The notes beneath the pieces were generated by a model. It made no database searches. It was not told the DNA's origin and saw only the letters and a list, made by a program, of their open reading frames with translations. A program made the translations under genes and the position numbers. Below, piece after piece: positions 1-9,091 of a DNA stretch of 64,000 nucleotides. The stretch comes from Thauera carbonicopians (GTDB lineage: Bacteria > Pseudomonadota > Gammaproteobacteria > Burkholderiales > Rhodocyclaceae): positions 1 through 64,000 of the forward strand of contig NZ_JANUXN010000001.1 in assembly GCF_025699485.1 (NCBI RefSeq), given 5' to 3'. The first letter of the stretch is position 1. Each line of letters opens with the position of its first letter.

Positions 1-87
1 GTTGAAGACCACAACGTTGATAGGTCGGGTGTGGAAGCGTGGCAACACGTTGAGCTAACCGATACTAATTGCCCGTGTGGCTTGATC
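1..87 (+). rRNA. rrl: 23S ribosomal RNA, 3' end (partial)
   Basis: The first bases carry the conserved end of bacterial 23S rRNA: the GCTAACCGATACTAATTGCC segment followed by CGTGTGGCTTGATCC. The 5' part lies outside the window. The mature end is placed near 85-90 by similarity to the usual terminal sequence and is approximate. A 5S gene follows about 125 bases downstream, the normal bacterial order. Confidence 0.93.
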
Positions 88-210
88 CTATAACCTTGAT
101 ACACACACTAGAACTCGAAAAGTGCGCAACCCGCGCACCAATCACACAACACCCACACTTCTTCCTACTTTGCCCTGAAAGGCCACAACGCCTCCCAGGG
201 AACAAGTCAC

Positions 211-327
211 AGTCTGACGACCACAGCTTTGTGGAACCACCCCTTCCCATCCCGAACAGGACCGTGAAACACAAACGCGCCGATGATAGTGAGGCCCGCC
301 CTCGTGAAAGTAGGTCATCGTCAGACT
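211..327 (+). rRNA. rrf: 5S ribosomal RNA
   Basis: The ends AGTCTGACGA (211-220) and TCGTCAGACT (318-327) are exact reverse complements and form the terminal helix of 5S rRNA. Between them is the conserved core with CCACCCCTTCCCATCCCGAA, ACAGGACCGTGAAAC, CGCCGATGATAGT and GTGAAAGTAGGTCATCG. About 117 nt long, as expected. It closes the rRNA operon that begins outside the window. The exact mature ends may differ by one or two bases. Confidence 0.96.
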
Positions 328-344
328 AACTACTCCGTAAAAAT

Positions 345-376
345 GCCCGACCAACATCCTGTGGTCGGGCTTTTTT
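345..376 (+). terminator. Intrinsic terminator of the rRNA operon
   Basis: Perfect 9-bp stem GCCCGACCA (345-353) / TGGTCGGGC (362-370), 8-base loop, followed directly by six T (371-376). It lies 17 bases past the 5S rRNA, where the rRNA operon should end. Confidence 0.93.
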
Positions 377-462
377 ACGTCTATAGCCTCACGTTCAACA
401 GCCGTTCGATGCAAAAAAGCGCGCAAACTGCGCGCTTGGGCATTGTTTTCAATGCTGCTGTG

Positions 463-912
463 TCAGCTGCGGGCGGGAATCAGCAATTCCGCTTCGCCGT
501 CGATGACGACGGTGTCGCCGCAGGTGCAGACCGTCGAAAACACGGCCCGGCGCTTTTCCGCCTTGAGCTCCTTCACCGTCACACGGGCAACGACGGTCTG
601 GCCGATCTTCACCGGTGCCTTGAACTTGAGGTTCTGCGACAGGTAGATGCAGCCGGGGCCGGGCAGACGGGTGCCGAAGACGGCGGAGATCAGGCCGGCG
701 GAAAGCATGCCGTGCGCGATACGGCCGCCGAACATCGTGCTCGAAGCGAATTCCTCGTCCAGATGGACGGGGTTCGTATCACCCGACACGCCGGCAAACA
801 GCAGGATGTCCGCCTCCGTGACGGTGCGGGACATCGAGGCGGATTGGCCAACGCTGAGATCTTCGAAGCGGTAGCCGTACAGTTCGTCGAAATTCCGGGT
901 GTTGTCGCTCAT
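463..912 (-). CDS. MaoC/PhaJ-type (R)-specific enoyl-CoA hydratase
   Basis: 149-residue hot-dog-fold protein of the MaoC-like dehydratase family. It keeps the hydratase signature around DTNPVHLD, in which the Asp and the His are the catalytic pair, followed by GGRIAHGM. Members hydrate trans-2-enoyl-CoA to (R)-3-hydroxyacyl-CoA, feeding polyhydroxyalkanoate synthesis or beta-oxidation side routes; chain length cannot be read from sequence. The start MSDN is chosen because AGGA lies about 12 bases upstream; the reading frame stays open further upstream, but that part is not family-like and runs into the purL promoter. Transcribed divergently from purL. Single-domain length is normal for a PhaJ-like enzyme. 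Confidence 0.82.
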   Translation of the reverse strand: MSDNTRNFDELYGYRFEDLSVGQSASMSRTVTEADILLFAGVSGDTNPVHLDEEFASSTMFGGRIAHGMLSAGLISAVFGTRLPGPGCIYLSQNLKFKAPVKIGQTVVARVTVKELKAEKRRAVFSTVCTCGDTVVIDGEAELLIPARS

Positions 913-1069
913 GTTCCAGTTCCTGTTGAAATGATCGCTGCGTCCAGGTGGGTGACGCCGGGAGACGTCAATATAGCCGATCTGATTGCCCAGGACATGA
1001 ATGAAGCATCCTGCTGCGGGGCTTGGGGGCGAAGGGCGTTCGCAGCCCGGAGAGCTTCGGTGCCTCAGG

Positions 1070-1075
1070 TATAAT
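1070..1075 (+). promoter_or_regulatory. Candidate -10 element for purL
   Basis: Perfect TATAAT 52 bases before the purL start, in the intergenic region shared with the divergent hydratase gene. No good -35 hexamer is visible at the right distance, so this is a -10-only assignment. Confidence 0.5.
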
Positions 1076-1126
1076 CCGGGGTTCGATATCGAGCGACTGT
1101 CTGTCGTTCGCCCACGCTTCCTCTCC

Positions 1127-4100
1127 ATGAAGAACATGACTTCGATCCTCAAGCTACGCGGTGCCCTGGCGCTGTCCTCCTCTCGTCTGGAACGTCTTTC
1201 AAGGGCTCTCGCCGAGCTTCAGCCCAGGCTCAAGGCCATTGCCGCGGAGCACTGGTATTTCGTCGAGATATCGGCGCCGTTGTCGAACGAGGAGCAGGAA
1301 CGCCTGGCCGATCTGCTCGATGCGCGTCCCGCGACGCCGGCACTGCCGACGGGGGCCCTGAAGCTGGTCGTGCCGCGGCTGGGCACGATTTCGCCTTGGT
1401 CGTCGAAAGCGACCGACATCGCCCATCAGTGCGGCTTCAGCCAGATCGTGCGGATCGAGCGCGGCATCGCCTACACCATCGATGCCCGCGGCGCGGAAGA
1501 CAACGCCGCGCTGCTGCCGCTGCTGCACGACCGCATGACCGAGTCGGTGCTGAACGCCGTCGATGAAGCTGAAGCCCTGTTCCACCACTACGAGCCGCAG
1601 CCGCTGACCTCGGTCGATATTCTCGCCGGCGGGCGCGAGGCGCTGGAGAAGGCGAACGGGGAGCTCGGACTCGCGCTGTCCGAAGACGAGATCGACTACC
1701 TCGTCGACAACTTCGGCCGCATGGGACGCAACCCGACCGACGTCGAGCTGATGATGTTCGCGCAGGCCAACTCGGAGCACTGCCGGCACAAGATATTCAA
1801 CGCCGACTGGGTGATCGACGCGCGGCCGATGGAGAAGTCCTTGTTCGGCATGATCAAGGACACGCACAAGGCGCATCCCGAAGGCACGGTGGTCGCCTAT
1901 TCGGACAATGCCTCGATCATCGAGGGCGCCCGCATCGCGCGACTGTATCCGGATGCGGACAGGGCCTTCCGCTACCACGACGAGGAAACCCACATCCTCG
2001 CCAAGGTCGAGACGCACAACCACCCGACGGCGATTTCGCCCTTCCCCGGAGCAGCGACCGGCGCCGGAGGCGAGATCCGCGACGAAGGCGCGACCGGGCG
2101 CGGCTCGCGGCCCAAGGCCGGGCTGGCGGGTTTCACCGTGTCCAACCTGAACATCCCGGATTTCGGCCAGCCCTGGGAGAAGGCCTACGGCAAACCCGAC
2201 CGCATCGCATCCGCGCTCGACATCATGATCGAGGGGCCGATCGGCGCCGCCGCCTTCAACAACGAATTCGGCCGCCCGAACCTGGCGGGTTATTTCCGCA
2301 CCTTCGAGCAGGAAGTCGAAGGCGAGGTGCGCGGCTACCACAAGCCGATCATGATCGCGGGCGGCCTCGGCAGCATCCAGGCCCGGCAGTCGGAAAAGCC
2401 GACTTTCCCGCCCGGCACCCTGCTGATCCAGCTCGGCGGCCCGGGCATGCTGATCGGCCTCGGCGGCGGTGCCGCATCGTCGATGGCGACCGGCACCAAC
2501 ACTGCCGATCTCGATTTCGCCTCGGTGCAGCGCGGCAACCCGGAGATCCAGCGCCGCTGCCAGGAAGTGATCGACGCCTGCTGGCAGCAGGGCGACAACA
2601 ACCCGATCATCGCCATCCATGACGTCGGTGCCGGCGGACTGTCGAATGCGATGCCGGAACTGGCCGACCACGCCGGTCTCGGTGCGCACTTCGAGCTGCG
2701 CGAAGTGCATATCGAGGAGCCGGGCATGAGCCCGCGCGAGATCTGGTCGAACGAATCCCAGGAACGCTACGTGCTGGCGATCGCGCCCGGAAGCCTGCCG
2801 ATGTTCCAGGCTTTCTGCGAACGCGAACGCTGCCCCTTCGCGGTGCTCGGCACGGCGACCGCCGATGGCCATCTCACCGTCTCCGACCGTCATTTCGGCA
2901 ACAAGCCGGTCGACATGGACATGAAGGTGCTGCTCGGCAAGCCGCCGAAGATGACGCGCAACGTATCGCGCCGCGCCGTCCATCTGCCGCCTTTCGACAC
3001 CACCGGCTTCGACCTGAAGGAAGCCGGTTTGCGCGTGCTGCGGATGCCGGCAGTCGCCAGCAAGAGCTTCCTGATCACCATCGGCGACCGCTCGGTCGGC
3101 GGCCTGACCGCGCGCGACCAGTTCGTCGGCCCCTGGCAGGTGCCGGTAGCCGACGTGGCGGTCACCGCGATGAGCTTCCAGGGCTATCGGGGTGAAGCCT
3201 TCGCGATGGGCGAGCGCACGCCGCTGGCCTGCGTCGATGCGCCGGCCTCGGGCCGCATGGCGATCGGCGAGGCGATCACCAACATCGCCGCCGCCGACAT
3301 CGACAAGCTCGGCGACGTCAAGCTGTCGGCCAACTGGATGGCGGCGGCCGGTCATCGCGGCGAGGATGCCAAGCTCTACGACACGGTGAAGGCCGTGTCC
3401 GATTTCTGCATCACGGCGGGTGTGTCGATTCCGGTCGGCAAGGATTCGCTGTCGATGCGCACCGCCTGGCAGGACGAAGGTCGGGACAAGCAGGTGGTCG
3501 CGCCACTGTCGCTGATCGCCACCGCCTTTGCGCCGGTGCGCGACATCCGCAACACGCTCACGCCGCAGCTGCAGTTGCCCGAAAGCGTCGAGACCGAGCT
3601 GCTGCTGATCGACCTCGGCAACGGCCTGAATCGCCTCGGTGGCTCGGTTTTCGCCCAGGCCTACGGTTCGGTCGGCGAGCATGCGCCGGACGTCGATCCG
3701 GTGCAGCTCAAGGCCTTCTTCGAGGCCATCCAGCGCCTGCGTGGGGACGATCTGTTGCTGGCCTACCACGACCGTTCAGACGGCGGGCTGTTCGCTGCCG
3801 TCTGCGAAATGGCTTTCGCAGCCAAGTGCGGCCTGTCGCTGGTGCTCGACACCGTCTGCTACGACCCCTACATGAACGACGTCGATGGGCTGGAGAAGAA
3901 GCCCGACACGCTCAAGGGCCGTTTCGACGATCGCCTGTTCGCCGGCCTGTTCGCCGAGGAGCTCGGCGCGGTGGTGCAGATCCGCCGCGACGACCGCTCG
4001 CGTATCACCGAACTGCTGCGCTCGGCAGGGCTCGCCTACCACTTCATCGGCGAGCCGAACGCGATGGACGAGATCCGCCTGCGCCGCAGCGCCAAGCTGG

Positions 4101-5071
4101 TGTTCGCCGCCAGCCGCGTCGAGCTGCTGCAGGCCTGGTCGGAGACCAGCCATCGCATCGCGATGCTGCGCGACGATCCGGAGTCGGTCCGTCAGGAGTT
4201 CGAAGATCTGGCCGATGCCACCGATCCCGGCCTGTCGGTGTCGCTGAGCTTCGACGTCAAGGAGGACGTCGCCGCTCCCTTCATCGCCAGCGGCGTGCGG
4301 CCGAAAGTCGCGGTGCTGCGCGAGCAGGGGGTCAATTCGCAGCTGGAAATGGCTGCCGCACTGGAGCGTGCGGGCTTTGCGCCGGTCGATGTGCACATGT
4401 CCGAGCTGCAGGCTGGGCGGGCCGACCTGGCCGGCTTCCACGGGCTGGCGGCCTGCGGCGGTTTCTCGTACGGCGACGTGCTGGGCGCGGGGCAGGGCTG
4501 GGCCAAGTCCATCCTGTTCAACAACCGTCTGCGCGATGAATTCGAAGCCTTCTTCCGCCGCAACGATACTTTTGCGCTCGGCGTCTGCAACGGCTGCCAG
4601 ATGATGGGCCATCTGGCGCCGATCATCCCGGGGGCCGAAAACTGGCCGACCTTCCACCGCAACCGCAGCGAACAGTTCGAAGCCCGCTTCGTCATGGTGG
4701 AAGTCACCGACAGCCCGTCGATCCTGCTCAAGGGCATGGCGGGCAGCCGCATGCCGATCGTCGTCAGCCACGGCGAAGGCCGGACTGTGTTCGCGAGCGA
4801 GCAGGATCGCACAGCCGCCTTGATGGCACTGCGATATATTGATCGTCATGGTTCGCCCACCGAGCGCTACCCTTCGAATCCGAACGGCTCGGCGGACGGT
4901 GCGACCGGTTTTACCACGGCGGACGGACGGTTCACCATCATGATGCCCCACCCCGAACGCACGGCGCGGACCTTGCAGATGTCCTGGGCGCCGCGCTGGC
5001 TGGTGGAGGAGAGCCCGGATGCCTCGCCCTGGCTGCGCATGTTCCGCAATGCGAGGGTTTGGCTGGGGTGA
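1127..5071 (+). CDS. purL: Phosphoribosylformylglycinamidine synthase PurL (FGAM synthase)
   Basis: Large single-chain PurL of about 1,314 residues, the form found in beta- and gammaproteobacteria. It converts FGAR, glutamine and ATP to FGAM in purine synthesis. Visible in order: N-terminal PurS-like region, AIR-synthase-related ATP-binding domains with [11 protein letters not shown] and [21 protein letters not shown], a second such domain with GKDSLSM, and a C-terminal class I glutaminase with the nucleophile context GVCNGCQM and the HPERT end. Two nearby ATGs (1127 and 1136) are possible and neither has a clear ribosome binding site; the family usually begins just before the ILKLRG-like motif, so 1136 is equally likely. 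Monocistronic, with TATAAT at 1070. Confidence 0.97.
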   Translation: MKNMTSILKLRGALALSSSRLERLSRALAELQPRLKAIAAEHWYFVEISAPLSNEEQERLADLLDARPATPALPTGALKLVVPRLGTISPWSSKATDIAHQCGFSQIVRIERGIAYTIDARGAEDNAALLPLLHDRMTESVLNAVDEAEALFHHYEPQPLTSVDILAGGREALEKANGELGLALSEDEIDYLVDNFGRMGRNPTDVELMMFAQANSEHCRHKIFNADWVIDARPMEKSLFGMIKDTHKAHPEGTVVAYSDNASIIEGARIARLYPDADRAFRYHDEETHILAKVETHNHPTAISPFPGAATGAGGEIRDEGATGRGSRPKAGLAGFTVSNLNIPDFGQPWEKAYGKPDRIASALDIMIEGPIGAAAFNNEFGRPNLAGYFRTFEQEVEGEVRGYHKPIMIAGGLGSIQARQSEKPTFPPGTLLIQLGGPGMLIGLGGGAASSMATGTNTADLDFASVQRGNPEIQRRCQEVIDACWQQGDNNPIIAIHDVGAGGLSNAMPELADHAGLGAHFELREVHIEEPGMSPREIWSNESQERYVLAIAPGSLPMFQAFCERERCPFAVLGTATADGHLTVSDRHFGNKPVDMDMKVLLGKPPKMTRNVSRRAVHLPPFDTTGFDLKEAGLRVLRMPAVASKSFLITIGDRSVGGLTARDQFVGPWQVPVADVAVTAMSFQGYRGEAFAMGERTPLACVDAPASGRMAIGEAITNIAAADIDKLGDVKLSANWMAAAGHRGEDAKLYDTVKAVSDFCITAGVSIPVGKDSLSMRTAWQDEGRDKQVVAPLSLIATAFAPVRDIRNTLTPQLQLPESVETELLLIDLGNGLNRLGGSVFAQAYGSVGEHAPDVDPVQLKAFFEAIQRLRGDDLLLAYHDRSDGGLFAAVCEMAFAAKCGLSLVLDTVCYDPYMNDVDGLEKKPDTLKGRFDDRLFAGLFAEELGAVVQIRRDDRSRITELLRSAGLAYHFIGEPNAMDEIRLRRSAKLVFAASRVELLQAWSETSHRIAMLRDDPESVRQEFEDLADATDPGLSVSLSFDVKEDVAAPFIASGVRPKVAVLREQGVNSQLEMAAALERAGFAPVDVHMSELQAGRADLAGFHGLAACGGFSYGDVLGAGQGWAKSILFNNRLRDEFEAFFRRNDTFALGVCNGCQMMGHLAPIIPGAENWPTFHRNRSEQFEARFVMVEVTDSPSILLKGMAGSRMPIVVSHGEGRTVFASEQDRTAALMALRYIDRHGSPTERYPSNPNGSADGATGFTTADGRFTIMMPHPERTARTLQMSWAPRWLVEESPDASPWLRMFRNARVWLG

Positions 5072-5183
5072 TTCTCCGGAGGTGATCCTGCCGGCCCTGT
5101 ATTGCCCAAACTGGGGATGCAGGGCTCGGGCCGGGCTCAGGTCCGGTGTCGTCCTGTCGTTAAAGAGTTTCCGACCGAGAAAT

Positions 5184-5227
5184 CACCCTTCGTCGAAAGG
5201 GTGCTCATGGAGCCTTTGATTGAATAG
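5184..5227 (+). promoter_or_regulatory. Leader hairpin and 6-codon mini-ORF overlapping the HD-GYP start
   Basis: A 7-bp hairpin CACCCTT (5184-5190) / AAGGGTG (5197-5203) contains most of an AAAGGG Shine-Dalgarno that precedes ATG 5207. That ATG opens a mini-ORF (Met-Glu-Pro-Leu-Ile-Glu-stop, 5207-5227). Inside it, GGAG (5209-5212) is the ribosome binding site of the TTG start at 5220, seven bases away. The arrangement suggests translational coupling; that is inference. Confidence 0.4.
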
Positions 5228-6548
5228 CACGATTCCGGCAAGCGAGGTCCAGATCGGGATGTACGTCGCGGACATCGACCGGCCCTGGGTGGAAACGCCC
5301 TTCATGTTGCAGGGCTTTCTTGTCACGACTTCCGATGAACTCCAGACCTTGCAGCGCTTTTGCAAGCATGTCGTCATCGATCGCAGCCGCTCGGTCGGTG
5401 AGCACCAGCGCACCCGCGCAATCGAGAAGGACGAGCCGCTCAAGGGGCCGGGCCTGCGTTCGAGCACGGCCGACGAGGAGGAGCGGGACAGTCGCGAGGA
5501 GGCTTCGCGCTTCCTCGCCGTTGCACGCAGCTTCAGAGGCAGGATTCACACCCAGCGCAGGCCGAGCATTCCGCGTGTCAGGGCTGCCGATGGCCGCAGC
5601 CGCCTCGAATCCGAGCTGTTCTATTCCGCGCCGATCGTCGACGACGTGTATCGCGCCCTGCGGGAAACCCAGGTGGCGATCGATGCCGGCGACAACATCG
5701 ATGTCCTCCGCCTGGAAGGGCTGGTGGGCGAGATGGCGCAAGGGGTCGAGCGCAATTCCGATGCCCTGATGTGGCTGACCCGCCTGAAGCGCACGGACCG
5801 CTACACCTACGATCATGCGGTCAACGTCTCGGTCCACGCCATGGTGTTCGCCCGTTTCATCGGGCTGGACACGAGAAGCATCCGTCAGCTCGGGTTGGCG
5901 GGCCTGTTGCAGGACATCGGCAAGGTCAGGATCGACCCCGACATTCTGGCCAAGGCGGGGCCGCTGGACGGCGGCGAGTTCGAGCACGTCCGCGCCCATG
6001 TGCTGCACACCCTGGCGCTGCTCAAGGTCAACGAAAACGTAGACCCCGAGATCTTCGACATCATTGCCGCGCATCACGAGCGTTTCGACGGCAGTGGCTA
6101 TCCGCGCGGCCTGAAGGGCATGAACATTCCGCTGGCCGCCGAGATGGCCGGCCTCATCGACACCTATTGTGCGATGACCCGGGACAGGGTCTATCTGCCG
6201 GCGGTGTCGAGCCAGCGCGCGATGGAAGAGATCAACCGGCTGCGCAATACCTTGTTCCGCGACGCGCTGGTCGACCAGTTCCTGCAATGCATCGGGCTTT
6301 ACCCGATCGGGACGCTGGTGGAACTCAATTCCGGCGAAGTGGCCGTGGTCATCCAGCAGAACCAGGTACGGCGGCTGCAGCCGCGCGTGATCATCATCCT
6401 CGGACCGGACAAGGCGGTCGAGCGCTTTCCGCGAATACTGGACCTGCTGATGCAGCCCGAAACGGCTGCCGGAGAACCTTACCGGATTCTCCGCGCCTTG
6501 CCGCCCAATGCATACGGTATCGATCCCAATGATTTCTACCTGGCCTGA
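5220..6548 (+). CDS. DUF3391/HD-GYP domain protein with degenerate HD motif
   Basis: 442-residue cytoplasmic protein with an N-terminal DUF3391 domain (about residues 5-130) and a C-terminal HD-GYP domain (about 175-370). HD-GYP proteins hydrolyse cyclic-di-GMP. The first metal-site His is at 199, HHE at 285-287 is followed by DGSGYP and then RGL, but the signature HD is QD (Gln231-Asp232, in LLQDIGK), so catalysis may be weakened or lost. The TTG start has GGAG seven bases upstream and gives an N-terminus that matches the family; the next internal Met falls inside DUF3391. The EAL protein begins three bases after its stop, so the two are almost certainly co-transcribed and probably act in one c-di-GMP circuit. 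Confidence 0.9.
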   Translation: MNSTIPASEVQIGMYVADIDRPWVETPFMLQGFLVTTSDELQTLQRFCKHVVIDRSRSVGEHQRTRAIEKDEPLKGPGLRSSTADEEERDSREEASRFLAVARSFRGRIHTQRRPSIPRVRAADGRSRLESELFYSAPIVDDVYRALRETQVAIDAGDNIDVLRLEGLVGEMAQGVERNSDALMWLTRLKRTDRYTYDHAVNVSVHAMVFARFIGLDTRSIRQLGLAGLLQDIGKVRIDPDILAKAGPLDGGEFEHVRAHVLHTLALLKVNENVDPEIFDIIAAHHERFDGSGYPRGLKGMNIPLAAEMAGLIDTYCAMTRDRVYLPAVSSQRAMEEINRLRNTLFRDALVDQFLQCIGLYPIGTLVELNSGEVAVVIQQNQVRRLQPRVIIILGPDKAVERFPRILDLLMQPETAAGEPYRILRALPPNAYGIDPNDFYLA

Positions 6549-6551
6549 CCG

Positions 6552-7847
6552 ATGGCATTCCTGAGCTCCCCCGACTTGTTGCCGGCCCTGAACGAAATCT
6601 CGTGCCACCCGATGGACGGCTGTCCCCAGGGGGCCGAGCTCGGGGTGATCACGGCCAGCATTCAGCCCAATGTCTCCATCTGCCGGCTGTCGCTCGAACA
6701 GGGGCGCAGACTCGAGAGCGAGATGGGCATGATCCTCAAACGACTGCTGCGCAGCGGCGACAGCCTGTTCGCGCTTGGCCGCGGGGAATGGCTGATCGTG
6801 CTGCCGGCACTGCCGAGCAGGGCGGTGCTGACTCTGGCGATGCTGAAGATCGAGCAGGTCTTCGGCGAATCTCCGTTCCAGTTCAACGGCCTGGAGCTGC
6901 CGATCCAGTTCATCTGTGGCGCGGCGGTATCTCCCGAGCATGGCGAGGATCCGCTCTACCTGGTGCAGTCGGCGCGAATCGCGGCGCTCGATGCGCAGCA
7001 AAGAGGCGAGCGAGGGGCGATGTACGACAAGTCGATGGAGCGGACCTCGCCGCGGCTCGCCATCCTCGAACGTGACCTCCACGGCGCGTTTGGCGGTGAA
7101 AGGCCCTTGCAGCTTTTCCTGCAGCCCAAAGTCCACGCGATCGACGGCGAGTGCGATGCTGCCGAAGGCTTGCTGCGCTGGGAGCGCGTGCCCGGCGAAT
7201 GGGTGCCGCCACCCGTGGTGCTCGGCCTGATCGACAGGCTCGGCATGCGCCATCGCTTCAACCGCTGGCTGTTCCAGCATGCAGCCCAGGCGCTTGCGCG
7301 GCTGGATGCGGAGGGCTTCGACATTACGCTGTCGATCAACCTGTCCGCCACCGATCTCTACGACGCCGAAGTTCCCGATCTCATCGGCCAGGCCCTGTCC
7401 ACGTGGGGGATGCCCCCTCGCAGGCTATGTCTCGAGATCACCGAGACCGACATGGTCGACGATGCGGGGGAAGGCGTTGCCGACGTGCTGTGCCGCCTGC
7501 GCCTGCTCGGCGTCAAGCTCTCCATCGACGATTTCGGCACCGGCTTTTCGGGCATGAGCCGGCTCAAGCACCTGTCGGTGCAGGAAGTGAAGATCGACCG
7601 CAGTTTCGTCGTCGATCTGCTGCGTTCGGAGCGGGACCGGGAAATCGCCTCGTCGATCATCGATCTTTCCCATCGCCTGGGGGTCACGGTGACGGCCGAA
7701 GGCGTCGAGGATGCGGAAACCGCTGCTGCGCTTGCCGCCCTCGGTTGCAACCACCTGCAGGGCTTCCATTTTTCGCCGGCGCTGGCGCTGGACGATTTCG
7801 TCGTCTGGCTCGGACGCTACGACGCATCCCGTGGTCCGTCGTCCTGA
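6552..7847 (+). CDS. EAL-domain protein with degenerate GGDEF region (c-di-GMP phosphodiesterase)
   Basis: 431 residues. The first ~175 residues look like a vestigial GGDEF fold without a recognisable GGDEF motif; the rest is an EAL domain. Catalytic EAL features are visible: Glu205 in AEGLLRW (the EAL motif reads EGL), INLS, EITET, DDFGTG near residue 326, the Lys in VKIDRSFV, AEGVE, and QGFHFSPAL. The domain therefore looks competent to hydrolyse c-di-GMP to pGpG. No transmembrane segment is evident. It follows the HD-GYP gene by three bases. Why an apparently active EAL protein is paired with an HD-GYP protein lacking its HD His is unknown. Confidence 0.9.
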   Translation: MAFLSSPDLLPALNEISCHPMDGCPQGAELGVITASIQPNVSICRLSLEQGRRLESEMGMILKRLLRSGDSLFALGRGEWLIVLPALPSRAVLTLAMLKIEQVFGESPFQFNGLELPIQFICGAAVSPEHGEDPLYLVQSARIAALDAQQRGERGAMYDKSMERTSPRLAILERDLHGAFGGERPLQLFLQPKVHAIDGECDAAEGLLRWERVPGEWVPPPVVLGLIDRLGMRHRFNRWLFQHAAQALARLDAEGFDITLSINLSATDLYDAEVPDLIGQALSTWGMPPRRLCLEITETDMVDDAGEGVADVLCRLRLLGVKLSIDDFGTGFSGMSRLKHLSVQEVKIDRSFVVDLLRSERDREIASSIIDLSHRLGVTVTAEGVEDAETAAALAALGCNHLQGFHFSPALALDDFVVWLGRYDASRGPSS

Positions 7848-7892
7848 GGCATGCCGCCTGAGCGACATCAAGGTCTGCCCTGAACCTGTGAA

Positions 7893-7898
7893 TATAAT
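7893..7898 (+). promoter_or_regulatory. Candidate -10 element of the copper cluster
   Basis: Perfect TATAAT 27 bases before the first possible start of the DUF2946 gene. No clear -35 is seen at 17 bases, so an activator-dependent promoter is possible. Confidence 0.45.
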
Positions 7899-7924
7899 CC
7901 GCGGACGACGATCCAGTCTGCCTC

Positions 7925-8359
7925 TTGGCTGTCCGACCCGTGCACCGCTTTCATAAACGCCTTCCCGCCTGGTTTGCCATCCTTGTGCTGCTGTTCGCAG
8001 CCTTGGCGCCTGCCGTCAGTCGGGCGATGGTGGAGCCGGGCGAGCAACTGCTGGTCGAGGTCTGTTCGGCGAGAGGTGCCAAGCGGCTGGCGATCCCGGC
8101 CGTGGAGGCCGGGCTTTATCTGGATGTGGAGCTGGCCAGGGACCAGGGTGCCGGCGATTCCACTCCGCTTGAGCTGCTGTCGGCCTGCCCGTATTGCGTC
8201 TTCCATGCCGACAGCGCCGGCTTGCCGCCGTTCGAGCACAGCGGACCGTTTGCCGCGGTGGGCCCGCGCGGGCGCCTGCCGCTGTTTTCCCTTGCCGTCC
8301 CGCGGCTTTCCGTCGCATGGTCGCCTGCGAGCCCTCGCGCACCACCCGTGCATGCATGA
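7925..8359 (+). CDS. DUF2946 family protein of the copper cluster
   Basis: 144-residue small secreted or membrane-anchored protein: a hydrophobic N-terminal segment (about residues 14-32), then a variable middle with a CPYC pair followed by HAD. DUF2946 proteins have no established enzymatic function but repeatedly sit beside PCuAC chaperones and TonB copper receptors, exactly as here. The CPYC/His cluster could bind a metal; that is inference. The start is either TTG 7925 or GTG 7940 (VHRFHKRLPAW), neither with a strong Shine-Dalgarno, so the N-terminus may be five residues shorter. Confidence 0.72.
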   Translation: MAVRPVHRFHKRLPAWFAILVLLFAALAPAVSRAMVEPGEQLLVEVCSARGAKRLAIPAVEAGLYLDVELARDQGAGDSTPLELLSACPYCVFHADSAGLPPFEHSGPFAAVGPRGRLPLFSLAVPRLSVAWSPASPRAPPVHA

Positions 8360-8467
8360 GTCCGTCTGCACCTCCCGGTGCATGAATTCCCGCGCCTGAC
8401 CGCCTCCACCGCCATCCAGCGCTGCGGTCCAGGCCCTGCATGTGTTTTGTCGTCGAGGACTTCGATC

Positions 8468-8926
8468 ATGAAGAAAACTGCCCTTGCCCTGGCTTTCGTC
8501 CTGGGTTCCCTGCCGGCCTTTGCCGATGTCACCGTTTCCAATGCCTGGGTTCGCGCCACCGTGGTGCAACAGAAGGCTACGGGGGCGTTCATGCAGCTGA
8601 GATCGGATCGTGCCGCCCGCCTCGTTGCCGCGGCTTCGCCGCTTGCCGGCGCGGCCGAGATTCACGAGATGCGCATGGAAGGCGAGGTGATGAGGATGAA
8701 CCCCGTCGCCGCCCTGGATCTTCCGGCCGGGGAAACCGTCGAGCTCAAGCCCGGCGGCTATCACGTGATGTTGCTGGACTTGAAGCAGCAGGTGAAGGAG
8801 GGCGACGAGGTGCCGTTGAGCATCGTCGTCGAGCAAGCCAACGGCGAACGCCGGACGGTCGAGCTCAAGGTGCCGGCCCGCCCCCTCAACGCATCGGCCG
8901 GCGGGCACCGGCACGGCCAGCATTAA
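8468..8926 (+). CDS. Periplasmic copper chaperone PCuAC
   Basis: 152 residues with a signal peptide (about 1-19, cleavage after AFA) and a PCuAC domain. The copper-site pattern H-X10-M-X21-H-X-M is complete: His66, Met77, His99 and Met101. Proteins of this family carry Cu(I) in the periplasm and help load the CuA centre of cytochrome oxidase or supply copper enzymes such as nitrous oxide reductase. The C-terminus ends in a His-rich GGHRHGQH tail that may add metal affinity. ATG 8468 is chosen because GAGGA lies upstream and the signal peptide begins there. It lies between the DUF2946 gene and the copper receptor. Confidence 0.94.
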   Translation: MKKTALALAFVLGSLPAFADVTVSNAWVRATVVQQKATGAFMQLRSDRAARLVAAASPLAGAAEIHEMRMEGEVMRMNPVAALDLPAGETVELKPGGYHVMLLDLKQQVKEGDEVPLSIVVEQANGERRTVELKVPARPLNASAGGHRHGQH

Positions 8927-9004
8927 GCCCGTTCATAGATTCGTTGCGTAGCGGCGCGGAATCGCGCCTGCCGCCCAACGCGCTCATTCGACAGCATGCC
9001 ACAC

Positions 9005-9028
9005 CCGCAGCCCGGTTTCGGGCTGCGG
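9005..9028 (+). repeat. Strong hairpin between the PCuAC and TonB receptor genes
   Basis: Perfect 10-bp stem CCGCAGCCCG (9005-9014) / CGGGCTGCGG (9019-9028) with a GTTT loop, followed by CGGGTTT. It may be a weak terminator or an mRNA-stability element that adjusts receptor expression relative to the chaperone. The T-run is short, so full termination is doubtful. Confidence 0.5.
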
Positions 9029-9091
9029 CGGGTTTGGTCATGCCTGCCATCCGGCCATGCCATGTGCGCAAGCATCCAAAGAGATCCGAAG

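Noticed and set aside
1199-3769. Long minus-strand frame within purL
   Set aside because: Antisense shadow of purL with no recognisable domain.
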